This document shows, in pieces, positions 16,066-23,487 of a DNA stretch of 64,000 nucleotides (the first letter of the stretch is position 1; every line of letters starts with the position of its first letter). The stretch comes from CADEFQ01 sp050185195 (lineage in GTDB: Bacteria > Pseudomonadota > Gammaproteobacteria > Steroidobacterales > Steroidobacteraceae), in assembly GCA_050185195.1 (NCBI GenBank), contig JBFWZQ010000005.1, forward strand, positions 124,001 to 188,000. Direction: 5' to 3'. The notes under the pieces are model-generated. The model had not been told where the DNA came from. It searched no databases and saw nothing but the letters and a program-made list of their open reading frames with translations. A program made the translations under genes and the position numbers.

Positions 16066-16565
16066 GGCTTCGGCCTTTGGAAGTCGCGCTTGCCGCCCGA
16101 CTTGGCGATGAGCCGCACCGGCCCGATCACGATGTCGTGCGACAGCGCCTTCGTCATGTCGTAGATCGTGAGCGCCGCGACGCTCGCGCCGGTGAGTGCT
16201 TCCATCTCGACGCCCGTGCGGCCGTGGATCGCAACGTCGCAGCGGATCACGAGGCGGCCCGCGCGCGCCTCGTCGATGGATATCTTGCAGCGCTCGAGCG
16301 CGAGCGGATGGCAGAAAGGAATGAGCTCATGCGTGCGCTTGGCCGCCATGACGCCCGCCACGATCGCCGTATCGAACACCGGGCCCTTCTTCGTGCGCTG
16401 GCCGGCGCGGCGCAATGCCAGCGCGGCCGCCCGCGGCAAGGTCACGACCGCCTCCGCGCTCGCCTCACGCAGGGTGACCTCCTTCGCGCCGACATCGACC
16501 ATGGTGGGCCGGCGCGCCGCATCGACGTGGGTCAGGACTGGCTTGCGCCGGGTACGGGTGGGCAT
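16062..16565 (-). CDS. moaC: Cyclic pyranopterin monophosphate synthase
   Basis: 167 residues, the usual MoaC size. It completes formation of cyclic pyranopterin monophosphate with MoaA. Motifs: MVDVGAKEVTLREASAEA, GVMAAKRTHELIPFCHPL, IHGRTGVEMEALTGASVAAL and YDMTKALSHDI. It starts two bases beyond the moaA stop and overlaps the mobA-moaD start by four. An extra 20 basic residues precede the conserved start. Confidence 0.95.
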   Translation of the reverse strand: MPTRTRRKPVLTHVDAARRPTMVDVGAKEVTLREASAEAVVTLPRAAALALRRAGQRTKKGPVFDTAIVAGVMAAKRTHELIPFCHPLALERCKISIDEARAGRLVIRCDVAIHGRTGVEMEALTGASVAALTIYDMTKALSHDIVIGPVRLIAKSGGKRDFQRPKP

Positions 16566-16567
16566 GG

Positions 16568-17623
16568 TCAACCGCCGATGTAGTTCATTTCGACCTTGGG
16601 CTCCTGCGTGACGCCGGCGCGCAGCGTGGCGCGCAGCTCGCTGTAGCGGTCGGCGCGCGCGGTCCAGCGGTCGCGGACGATCGCGAGCAGTTCTTCGTCG
16701 CTGGCGCCCGCACGCAGCGGGGCACGCAGGTCGAGGCCGTGGGTCGCGAAGAGGCAGGTGTAGAGCACGCCGTCCGACGACAGGCGCGCCCGCGAGCAAT
16801 CGCCGCAGAAGGGCTGGGAGATCGAGGAGATGAACCCGATCTCGCCCTCGCCATCCGCGTAGGCGTAACGCTGCGCGACTTCGCCGACGTAGTTGCGGCT
16901 GAGCGGCGCCAGCGGCCAGCGCGCGTGGATGCGCGCATGCAGCTCGGCCGACGGCACCACGAGTTCGGGCTGCCAGCGGTTGCGGTTGCCGACGTCCATG
17001 TATTCGATGTAGCGCACGACGACGCCGGTGCCGCGAAAGCGCGCCGCGAGGTCGAGCGCCCCGGCATCGTTCACGCCGCGCTGGACCACGGTGTTGACCT
17101 TGAGCGGCGTGAGCCCGGCACGGCGCGCGTGCTCGATGCCGGCGAGCACGGCGTCGAGTTCGTCGAAGCCGCCGCACAACTTGCGGAATATGTCCGGATC
17201 GAGGCTGTCGAGGCTCACGGTCACGCGCGCGAGGCCCGCCGCCTTGAGTTCGCTCGCGTACTTCGCGAGCAGCACGCCGTTCGTCGTCAGCGCGACATCG
17301 GGCTCGCCCGGCAAGGCCGTCAGGTCGCCGACGAGGTCCGCCAGGTTTGCGCGCAGCAGCGGCTCGCCGCCGGTGATGCGGATCTTCTGCACGCCGAGCG
17401 ATACGAAGAGGCGGGCGAGGCGCACGATCTCGTCGAAGGAGAGGCGCTCGGCGCTCTTCATGAAGCGATAGCTGTCGTGGAAGGTTTCCCGCGGCATGCA
17501 GTAAGGGCAGCGGAAATTGCAGCGGTCCATCACGGAAATGCGCAGGTCGCGCAGCGGCCGCGAGAGTGCGTCGCGCGGCCCGCGCGCGTGCGCGATCGGG
17601 ACTACACGTTCGTTCGGGGGCAT
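16568..17623 (-). CDS. moaA: GTP 3',8-cyclase
   Basis: 351 residues. A radical SAM enzyme that rearranges GTP in the first step of molybdenum cofactor synthesis. The N-terminal cluster motif is CNFRCPYC, with ITGGEPLLR for SAM binding. The C-terminal GTP-side cluster is CGDCSRARLSSDGVLYTC, and the chain ends in the conserved Gly-Gly (NYIGG). First gene of the moaA-moaC-mobA/moaD-moaE/moeB operon. The start at 17623 is chosen because the open frame upstream (to 18124) is low-complexity shadow of another gene. The 148-bp gap upstream holds a TATTCA hexamer (minus strand, about 17660) but no sure promoter. Confidence 0.94.
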   Translation of the reverse strand: MPPNERVVPIAHARGPRDALSRPLRDLRISVMDRCNFRCPYCMPRETFHDSYRFMKSAERLSFDEIVRLARLFVSLGVQKIRITGGEPLLRANLADLVGDLTALPGEPDVALTTNGVLLAKYASELKAAGLARVTVSLDSLDPDIFRKLCGGFDELDAVLAGIEHARRAGLTPLKVNTVVQRGVNDAGALDLAARFRGTGVVVRYIEYMDVGNRNRWQPELVVPSAELHARIHARWPLAPLSRNYVGEVAQRYAYADGEGEIGFISSISQPFCGDCSRARLSSDGVLYTCLFATHGLDLRAPLRAGASDEELLAIVRDRWTARADRYSELRATLRAGVTQEPKVEMNYIGG

Positions 17624-17771
17624 GTACGCATTGTCGCGCCGACGGGCGCGCCGGTACAGTGAATACCGGGGAAAGCAGCGCGCGATGTGATCTCGCGCAA
17701 AATCGTGCCGCCAGCGGGCGGCGCGCGGACCGCGCTGCCCGGTGGCGACCCGCCGTATCGGTCCCTGCCGG

Positions 17772-18140
17772 CTACTTCTGGTGCGCCTTGTTGAAGGCCT
17801 GGATCTGTTCGTTGAAACGCCCCGCGACGGCCTCGAGCTCATCGATCGCGGCGTTGTGCTTCTGCACCTGGCGCTTGTCGAGCTCGGCCTTCTGCTCCGG
17901 CGTGAGCGTCGCGGCATCGGCCGTGACCCGCGTGTCGAACTCGAGCTTGATGCACGCGAGGTAGGCTTCCATGTCCTTGTTGTACTGCTGCACGAGTTTC
18001 TTGCCCGCGAGCATCTCGTCCTTGGTGGCGACGGAGCCGTCCGGCAGCTTGTCGGGCGCCGTGGGGTAGGTGCAGGCCGCATAGGCAGGGGCGCCCGCGA
18101 TGGCAAACGCCAGCGTCGCGGCAAGTATCGACACCTTCAT
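17772..18140 (-). CDS. Small exported protein of unknown function
   Basis: 122 residues: signal peptide (about 1-22, APAYA before ACTYP), then a helical, Lys/Gln/Glu-rich chain likely to form a coiled-coil hairpin (KKLVQQYNKDMEAYLACIK, LTPEQKAELDKRQVQKHNAAIDEL). Two cysteines, at the mature N-terminus and in the first helix, may pair. A GAGG site lies eight bases before the ATG at 18140; an ATG nine bases earlier touches the same site and is less likely. I do not recognise a named function. A divergently unrelated exported helical protein lies 136 bp away on the same strand. Confidence 0.65.
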   Translation of the reverse strand: MKVSILAATLAFAIAGAPAYAACTYPTAPDKLPDGSVATKDEMLAGKKLVQQYNKDMEAYLACIKLEFDTRVTADAATLTPEQKAELDKRQVQKHNAAIDELEAVAGRFNEQIQAFNKAHQK

Positions 18141-18276
18141 GGAGGGCATCCTCGAGTGGGAGTTGGGAGGCCGGAGCTTACCGCGAACCCGCGACAGCGA
18201 ACAGCAGAGGGCGGACGGCCAGGGCGCCGCTTGCGCCGCCTGGCCGTCCGCCCGCCACGATCCGTCGTCGTGGTGC

Positions 18277-18939
18277 CTACCGGAACTTGTCGGGGAACTG
18301 CGCCGCGAGCCCGTTCGCGAGCGCATCGGCGATCACGTTCATGTGGCTCGCCATCGCCGCCCAGGTGCGGGCCTCGGCGTCATACTGCCCGGCGTGCAGT
18401 TGCTGGATCTGCTGCACGTGGTGCGCGCCGTGTGCGGACAACAGGCCGCGCAACGTCGCCGCCGGCCAGTGCGGATTGGCGCCCGCGAGGAAGTCGGCGA
18501 TTGCATTGGCATTCGAACTGAGCTTCGCGAAGGCCGCACTTTCCTGCGCCTTCGAGCCTGCCTTCGTGGCGTCGACGTAGGCGCTGATTGCGCCCCAGTG
18601 GCCGGCGAGCAGCGTGAAGAGCTGGTCGGACGCCGCCTTGCCGTAGAAGGGCTCGACGGCGCCGGCAATGGCCTTGGCATTGGCCACGACTTCGGCTTCC
18701 GCGGCCTTCGCGGCGGCCGCATCGCCGTCCAGGCGCGCGACGACGACATTGCGCACCCAGAAGATGTGCTGGAACCACAGGCCGCGCAGCGCATCCTTCG
18801 TGTCCGCGAGCTTCACGGCAATGGTCGTGGAGGTGGCGGCCGAACTCGCGGCCTCGTGGTGGGTCGCCGCGGACAGCGCCGGCCCCGGCAGGGCGGTGAC
18901 GAGCGCAGCGGCGGCGAGGGCGGGCAACAGGCGTTTCAT
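18277..18939 (-). CDS. Exported helical-bundle protein of unknown function
   Basis: 220 residues with a signal peptide (about 1-23, PALSA). The mature part repeats a pattern of long helices with conserved Leu-Trp/His pairs: LRGLWFQHIFWVRNVVVARL, EPFYGKAASDQLFTLLAGHW, NPHWPAATLRGLLSAHGAHH, MNVIADALANGL with a C-terminal QFPDKF. This resembles a widespread family of small secreted proteins that databases often mislabel as acetylglutamate kinase. It is divergent from the SufR-like regulator at 19019 across 79 bp containing possible operator repeats, so it may be its target. Confidence 0.65.
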   Translation of the reverse strand: MKRLLPALAAAALVTALPGPALSAATHHEAASSAATSTTIAVKLADTKDALRGLWFQHIFWVRNVVVARLDGDAAAAKAAEAEVVANAKAIAGAVEPFYGKAASDQLFTLLAGHWGAISAYVDATKAGSKAQESAAFAKLSSNANAIADFLAGANPHWPAATLRGLLSAHGAHHVQQIQQLHAGQYDAEARTWAAMASHMNVIADALANGLAAQFPDKFR

Positions 18940-18980
18940 CTCGGTATCTCCTCGGGTGGTTGTGGCCTTCCGTTCTACGC

Positions 18981-19013
18981 TGGCAAAAACACTAAGGAAA
19001 TACTAATATGCCA
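18981..19013. promoter_or_regulatory. Possible operator/promoter region between divergent genes
   Basis: An AT-rich patch in otherwise GC-rich DNA. TGGCA (18981-18985) and TGCCA (19009-19013) form the arms of an inverted repeat. Inside it, ACTAA occurs twice 11 bp apart (18991-18995, 19002-19006), one helical turn. TAATAT at 19004-19009 could be a -10 for the regulator. The arrangement suits autoregulation by the HTH protein, but no binding site consensus is known to me for it. Confidence 0.3.
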
Positions 19014-19018
19014 AAAGT

Positions 19019-19654
19019 ATGGCGGAACTCTACGGTGAACGCCGCAAGCGGCTGCTGCGCCACCTGCTGCGAAACAAGAGCGGTGCTGCGGTCGACGAGC
19101 TGGCGCAGGCGCTCGGGGTCACGCGCACCGCGGTGCGCCAGCATCTCGCCTCGCTGATGCGCGACGGTCTCGTCGCACCGGGCGCCGAGCGCGCCTCGGG
19201 CGGTCGCCCGCTACGGCTCTACGTGCTCACGGATGAGGGGCGCGAAGTCTTTCCCCGTCGATATTCGTGGTTTGCCCGGCTGCTCGTCGAGGCGATGGCG
19301 CAGGAGCACGGCAGCGCGGGCTTGCGCACCCGCTTCGGGCGCATCGCGGCGTCCGTCGTGGCGCAGTTGCCGCACCGTGCCCCGCCGGGTGCGAGCCGGC
19401 GCGAGAAAGTCGAGGAACTGTCAGGGCTGATGGACCAGCTCGGCTACGACGCGCGCAAGGTGAAGGATGTCGGCGGCGCCCCGACGATCGAAGCCGACAA
19501 CTGCGTCTTCCATGAGCTGGCGCAGCGCAACCCCGCGATCTGCCAGTTCGATATCGCGCTGCTGACGAGCTACACGGGCAGCAAGGTGGAACTGCACGAA
19601 TGCATGGCCAAGGGCGGCCATGTGTGCCGCTTCCGGTTCCTGCCGCCCGCGTAG
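19019..19654 (+). CDS. SufR-like winged-helix regulator with C-terminal four-cysteine site
   Basis: 211 residues. The N-terminal DeoR/ArsR-type winged helix (about 8-75) reads AVDELAQALGVTRTAVRQHLASLMRDGLV then GGRPLRLYVLTDEG. The C-terminal domain has Cys162 (NCVFHELAQ), Cys175 (PAICQF), Cys195 (HECMAKG) and Cys203 (HVCRFRF), with His165. The layout matches SufR-type sensors that bind a [4Fe-4S] cluster and repress Fe-S assembly genes. No suf genes are nearby, so the target may be the divergent helical-bundle gene or elsewhere. There is no close Shine-Dalgarno; AAGGA is 20 bases upstream. Confidence 0.7.
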   Translation: MAELYGERRKRLLRHLLRNKSGAAVDELAQALGVTRTAVRQHLASLMRDGLVAPGAERASGGRPLRLYVLTDEGREVFPRRYSWFARLLVEAMAQEHGSAGLRTRFGRIAASVVAQLPHRAPPGASRREKVEELSGLMDQLGYDARKVKDVGGAPTIEADNCVFHELAQRNPAICQFDIALLTSYTGSKVELHECMAKGGHVCRFRFLPPA

Positions 19655-19663
19655 CGGGTTGCG

Positions 19664-20422
19664 TCAGGGAACCTCGCTCTTGATCTCCCAGATGTAGTCG
19701 GCATGCGACCCGCAGAGGGTGTCGAACGCATGCACGAGCGGGTTCTTTTCCATCGCCGCAACGACGGCCGCGCGCGCCTTCATCAGGGAGCCGACGTCCG
19801 CGGCGGTCATCGTCGCGAGCCGGCGGTACTGCGCGCCTACGACATGCTCGTTCCAGCCCCAGGACTTCAATGAACCGTCCGCGACCATCCGGTCGTACAT
19901 CGGCGCGAAGACGTCCTTGACGAGCGCGTCCGCCTCGGCCTCGCGCGCCTGGTCGCAGGTGTAGTACACGGAGAAGCTGGCGCCGCCGCGCGCGCGTTCG
20001 TTGCCACTGCCGGCGACGGTCCGCCAGATGTAGTCGTCGTGCGAATTGCAGATCTTGCCGAACTCGGTCACGAGCTTCTTGTTCTTGGCATCCGCCTGGT
20101 CGCCCACCTTCTTCTGTGCGGCGAACAGCGCGTCGATGGAGCCGGCGCGGAAATATTGCACGCGGCGCCACTGGCCGCCGGTGTGGTGCACGAGCCAACC
20201 CCAACCCGCGACCGACCCGTCGGCGATCGCGGCGTCCCACAGCGGCTTGTCGAGCTGCGCGACGATCTCGTCGGCGCGCTCCTGCAGCGTCACGTCACAC
20301 TTGAAATAGGTGGCGTAGATGTACGACTCGGGCGGTTTGTCCTGCGCAAGCGCGGCGCCGGACAGCGTGAGACAGGCGAGCGACGCCCACGACGTCGCCG
20401 CAACGATGATTCCCTTCATCAT
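19664..20422 (-). CDS. Exported protein with two tandem homologous halves
   Basis: 252 residues with a signal peptide (about 1-26, AALAQ). The mature chain is an internal duplication. Half one runs from YATYFKCDVTLQERADEIV through GSVAGWGWLVHHTGGQWRRVQ to FGKICNSHDDYIW. Half two runs from VYYTCDQAREAEADALVKDV through GSLKSWGWNEHVVGAQYRRL to FDTLCGSHADYIWE. Each half has one early and one late cysteine (a likely disulfide) and a central GWGW. No named family is recognised. GGGGAG stands before the two adjacent ATGs; either may start translation. Its 3' end converges on the SufR-like regulator (9-bp gap). Confidence 0.65.
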   Translation of the reverse strand: MMKGIIVAATSWASLACLTLSGAALAQDKPPESYIYATYFKCDVTLQERADEIVAQLDKPLWDAAIADGSVAGWGWLVHHTGGQWRRVQYFRAGSIDALFAAQKKVGDQADAKNKKLVTEFGKICNSHDDYIWRTVAGSGNERARGGASFSVYYTCDQAREAEADALVKDVFAPMYDRMVADGSLKSWGWNEHVVGAQYRRLATMTAADVGSLMKARAAVVAAMEKNPLVHAFDTLCGSHADYIWEIKSEVP

Positions 20423-20475
20423 GGCACTCCCCTTCCATTCGGCCTTCCTGGCCGGTTTTGCGGGCGAGTATAGGC

Positions 20476-20919
20476 CTACGGTGCGTCAAGGTCCCGCGCG
20501 GAGCGGCCGAGCGCCAGCTGCCGCAGCGGCAGGGGCGGCGGCTCGAGCGGCAGGCGGGTGCTCGCGTAGGCGCCGGTACTCGCAAAACCGTAGGCCGCGG
20601 CATCCTCGTTGCTGAAGGCGTAGTAGACGGCCTCGGCGCCGGCCATGGCGAGCGCACACAGGCACATCGGGCACGGATGGCCGCTCGCGTAGACGGTGCA
20701 GCCGGCGAGATCCGGCTTGTCGAGGCGCCGGCAGGCGGCGCGGATCGCCTCCATCTCCGCGTGCGCCGTGAAATCGTGGGTGCGGACCGTGTCGTTGACG
20801 CCGGTGGCCACGACCTCGCCGTCGCGGGCGATGACCGCCCCGAAAGGGCGCCCACCCTGCGCGCGATTGCGCAGGGCGAGCTGCACCGCTTCATCCAGCA
20901 GGTTCTCGTGGCTGCGCAT
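20476..20919 (-). CDS. Zinc-dependent nucleoside/guanine deaminase
   Basis: 147 residues of the cytidine deaminase-like fold. The zinc site is HAEMEAI (HAE 53-55) and HPCPMC (82-86), with GRPFGAVIARDGEVVATG near the start. This combination is typical of guanine deaminase GuaD/TadA-like nucleoside deaminases. The substrate cannot be assigned; TadA is less likely because the tRNA-recognition C-terminus is absent. TACACT lies seven bases upstream of the ATG with no Shine-Dalgarno, suggesting a leaderless message. Confidence 0.8.
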   Translation of the reverse strand: MRSHENLLDEAVQLALRNRAQGGRPFGAVIARDGEVVATGVNDTVRTHDFTAHAEMEAIRAACRRLDKPDLAGCTVYASGHPCPMCLCALAMAGAEAVYYAFSNEDAAAYGFASTGAYASTRLPLEPPPLPLRQLALGRSARDLDAP

Positions 20920-20944
20920 GGGGCCAAGTGTAGCGGGTGGTGCG

Positions 20945-21114
20945 TGTAGAATGCGCCGGCCGGTTCCCCCCGCGCGCCAGGCTTCGAACCTGAGGGTCGG
21001 AAGTTCGACGACTCGCGCGTCAGCGCGAGTCGGACGGCGCGCAATGCGCGCCGGTCCTTCGCGGCAGCGAAGGATGAGCGTCCGCAACTGCGGACGCGAA
21101 CAATCTCTCCGGGG
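20945..21114 (+). pseudogene. Broken tRNA-Arg-derived copy interrupted by a hairpin array
   Basis: Bases 20978-21008 repeat the anticodon arm, variable loop and half of the T arm of the tRNA-Arg at 21190 with one mismatch in 31. Bases about 21103-21113 repeat the next part (ATCTCTCCGGG). Between them lie roughly 94 foreign bases. The acceptor 5' strand and D arm are missing, so it cannot make a working tRNA. TGTAGAAT at 20945-20952 matches the same octamer at 21161-21168 before the intact gene, so the copy may have kept a promoter. It looks like an old tandem duplication with deletion and insertion. Confidence 0.65.
21009..21097. repeat. Array of four tandem hairpins inside the tRNA remnant
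   Basis: Four consecutive inverted repeats fill 89 bp. One, 21009-21032: CGACTCGCGC/GCGCGAGTCG, loop GTCA. Two, 21036-21052: GGCGCGC/GCGCGCC, loop AAT, extendable to 21032-21057 with one bulge. Three, 21055-21074: TCCTTCGC/GCGAAGGA, loop GGCA. Four, 21078-21097: GCGTCCGC/GCGGACGC, loop AACT. Every stem is perfect over 7-10 bp. The array has no open reading frame with family resemblance. It resembles REP- or BIME-like palindromic units, or a structured RNA. Confidence 0.7.
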
Positions 21115-21160
21115 AGTCCTGAAAGGGAGCATTCAGCCACTCGGGTCCCAATCGCAGGCG

Positions 21161-21168
21161 TGTAGAAT
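21161..21168 (+). promoter_or_regulatory. Putative -10 region of tRNA-Arg
   Basis: TGTAGAAT, 21 bases before the mature tRNA, matches the octamer found before the broken copy at 20945. The CCCCGGCC that follows resembles the GC-rich discriminator expected of stringently controlled stable-RNA promoters. No clear -35. Confidence 0.4.
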
Positions 21169-21189
21169 CCCCGGCCTGCTGTTTTCCAC

Positions 21190-21266
21190 GCGCCCGTAGC
21201 TCAGCTGGATAGAGCATCAGGCTTCGAACCTGAGGGTCGGGAGTTCGAATCTCTCCGGGCGCGCCA
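21190..21266 (+). tRNA. tRNA-Arg, anticodon UCG
   Basis: 77 nt including an encoded CCA. Acceptor GCGCCCG/CGGGCGC, D arm GCTC-GAGC, anticodon stem TCAGG/CCTGA with loop CTTCGAA (anticodon TCG, reads CGA), variable loop GGGTC, and T arm GGGAG-CTCTC around TTCGAAT with one G-T pair. All four stems close properly. Discriminator base G73. Confidence 0.96.
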
Positions 21267-21314
21267 GTTCACAAGCGGTCGCCGCTGCCCGCCACAGCGG
21301 CGACCGCCAAACTC

Positions 21315-23462
21315 CTACTTGAACGAGACCGACACCCCGACGCCGTACGTGCGCGGCGGCCCGTACGTCGCACCGTAGCCCACGCTCGAGAACAGGACCT
21401 GCGTGCGATAGCGCTCGTCCGCGAGGTTCTTCGCCCAGAGGTAGGCGTTCCAGCGGTCGTCGTCGGCGCCGATGCCGATGCGCGCATCCGCCAGGAAATA
21501 GCCGCGCTCGTGCGCCTGCGGCGGATCGCGCACGATGTCGAAGCTCAGGTCGTCCTGGTAGTTGCCGGACAGCGTGACGTCGGCGCGCAGGCCGGCGGCG
21601 ATCGGCCACTGGTAGCGCACGAGTCCGTTCAGCGTGAAGTCGGGTGAATTGGGCAGCTTGCTGCCCTCGGCGACACCGGCGACGACCGACTTCGTGATCT
21701 TCGTATCGAGCAGCCCGACCCCGAGCCGCACGTCGAGGCCGGCCGTCGGCTTCCACCACAGGTCGAATTCGCCGCCGAGGATCTCCGCATCGCCCACGTT
21801 GGTGATGCCGAACAGCGTGCCGAGCGGCGAATCGAACAGGCCGCCGTAGAACTGCATGTCGGAGTAGTCGTAGTAGAACACCGATGCATTGAGCTGCATG
21901 CGGCCGTCCAGCAGCCGCTTCTTGGCTCCGAGCTCGTAGGCCAGCAGCGATTCGTCGTCGAAGGCCTGCAGGTCCGCGGGGTTGAAGGTGAGCTGGCCCT
22001 GGAAGCCGCCCGACTTGAAGCCGCGGCTGAGGCTCGCGTAGAGGAGCGTGTCCGCAAAGCCGGTGTAGTCGAGGCCGATCTTCCCCGACACGTCCTCGAT
22101 GTCGTAGTCGTTGGCCACCGGCGGGAATACCTGCAGCTCCGCACCGCCGGCGATCAGGTAGGTGAAGGCGTTGCTGAACTCCTTCTTCTCGTTCGTGTAG
22201 CGCGCGCCGGCGTTCAGGCGCCAGGCGGGGTTGAAGCGCCACTCGCTGTTGAGGAAGAGGGCCGTCGACCGGGTCTCCTGCGAATACTCGTTGCCGATGG
22301 CATCGACCCCGGCGAGGCCGAGCAGCGGCAGCAGGTCCGAGGCGTCGAAGCGATCGCGTGTGTCGACCGTGTCCGTGCCGTAGAAGGCGCCGCCCGTCAG
22401 CACCAACTCAGTGCCCACGTAGGTCAGGCGCGCTTCCTGCGAGAACTGCTCGATGCGGTTCCTGAACGTGCCGTCGAGCTGGATCAGGCTCGTTGCGTCG
22501 CGATCTTCGACGTGCAGGCGCTTGAACTCGTCGTAGCCCGTCACCGACGTGAACGTCAGGGCATCCGAGATCGACCAGTTCGCCGTGAGCGCGGCTCCCT
22601 TCAGCTCGAGGTCCATGCGCGGGTCCACCGAGGCGCCCGAACGGTACGGATCGGTGTCGCCGTCGTCTTCGGTGCTGAACGGGTTGTCGATCTTGACCAG
22701 CGAAACATCCGACCTGTCACGGCCGCCGTGCACGTTCAACAGCACGTCGAGGCTGTCGGTGGGTTGCCACTGCAGCAGGCCGCGCCACGAGGTGCGGTCG
22801 ATGTCGCCGACGTGCTTCCCGGTCAGCCGGTTGGTCTGATAGCCGTCGTCCTGCTGAGTCGTCTGCACGGCCAGGCGTGCGCTGAGCTTGTCGCCCAGCG
22901 GGCCGCTGATCGCACCTTCGGCGCGGCCGTAGTCGTAGCGCCCGTAGTCGAGCGATGCGCTCGCTTCGAACTGGTCGGTCGGCTTGCGGCTGACGAAATT
23001 CACCGTTCCGGCGGTGGTGTTGCGACCGAACAGGGTGCCCTGGGGGCCTTTCAGAACCTCCACGCGTTCCACGTCGAACAACTGGAAGGTCAGCATGGCC
23101 GGGGAGACGAGGTAGACCTCGTCGACGTAGATGCCCGCGGCCGGATTGTTGTTGGCGGCGTAGTCGTTGAGCCCGATTCCACGGATGCTGACATTGGGGA
23201 TGCTGTTCGCGAGCGTCTCGTTGATCCGCACGTTGGGCGTCTGCGTCGCGATGTCCTTCATCTGCGCAAGGCCCATGCCCTTCACGTCGTCGCCGGTGAG
23301 CACGCTCACCGAAATGCTGACGTCGTTGAAATCCTGCGCGCGCTTCTGCGCCGTGACGACCACTGTTTCGATCTGGTTGTCACTCTCCTGCGCGGCGGCC
23401 GTGAGCGGCGCGGCCAGTGTGGCGCCGAGGGCGGCGCAGAGCGTGTATCGGCTGATGTTCAT
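21315..23462 (-). CDS. TonB-dependent outer-membrane receptor (hydantoin-island associated)
   Basis: 715 residues. Signal peptide (about 1-24, TAAAQ), a TonB-box-like IETVVVTAQKRAQ, a plug domain (NVSIRGIGLNDY, VERVEVLKGPQGTLFGRNTTAG) and a 22-strand barrel ending in the aromatic VGVSVSFK. It imports a large or scarce substrate with TonB energy. The start at 23462 has GGGGAG at good spacing; the frame extends 18 codons further without signal-like sequence. It is the last gene of an operon after hyuA, DUF917 and a racemase gene (25-bp gap), suggesting that the imported compound is their substrate. Confidence 0.9.
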   Translation of the reverse strand: MNISRYTLCAALGATLAAPLTAAAQESDNQIETVVVTAQKRAQDFNDVSISVSVLTGDDVKGMGLAQMKDIATQTPNVRINETLANSIPNVSIRGIGLNDYAANNNPAAGIYVDEVYLVSPAMLTFQLFDVERVEVLKGPQGTLFGRNTTAGTVNFVSRKPTDQFEASASLDYGRYDYGRAEGAISGPLGDKLSARLAVQTTQQDDGYQTNRLTGKHVGDIDRTSWRGLLQWQPTDSLDVLLNVHGGRDRSDVSLVKIDNPFSTEDDGDTDPYRSGASVDPRMDLELKGAALTANWSISDALTFTSVTGYDEFKRLHVEDRDATSLIQLDGTFRNRIEQFSQEARLTYVGTELVLTGGAFYGTDTVDTRDRFDASDLLPLLGLAGVDAIGNEYSQETRSTALFLNSEWRFNPAWRLNAGARYTNEKKEFSNAFTYLIAGGAELQVFPPVANDYDIEDVSGKIGLDYTGFADTLLYASLSRGFKSGGFQGQLTFNPADLQAFDDESLLAYELGAKKRLLDGRMQLNASVFYYDYSDMQFYGGLFDSPLGTLFGITNVGDAEILGGEFDLWWKPTAGLDVRLGVGLLDTKITKSVVAGVAEGSKLPNSPDFTLNGLVRYQWPIAAGLRADVTLSGNYQDDLSFDIVRDPPQAHERGYFLADARIGIGADDDRWNAYLWAKNLADERYRTQVLFSSVGYGATYGPPRTYGVGVSVSFK

Positions 23463-23487
23463 CGAACTCCCCTGGTCGTTGTGTGGG

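Noticed and set aside
20476..21132. Extended N-terminus of the deaminase and a minus-strand frame 21020-21217 with LPTLRFEA-like ends
   Set aside because: These read antisense through tRNA-Arg sequences and the hairpin array, a common source of false proteins.
20978..21250. att-site duplication flanking an integrated element at the tRNA
   Set aside because: Copies are only 240 bp apart with no integrase or cargo between them, and the repeat does not cover the tRNA 3' end cleanly; duplication plus small insertion fits better.
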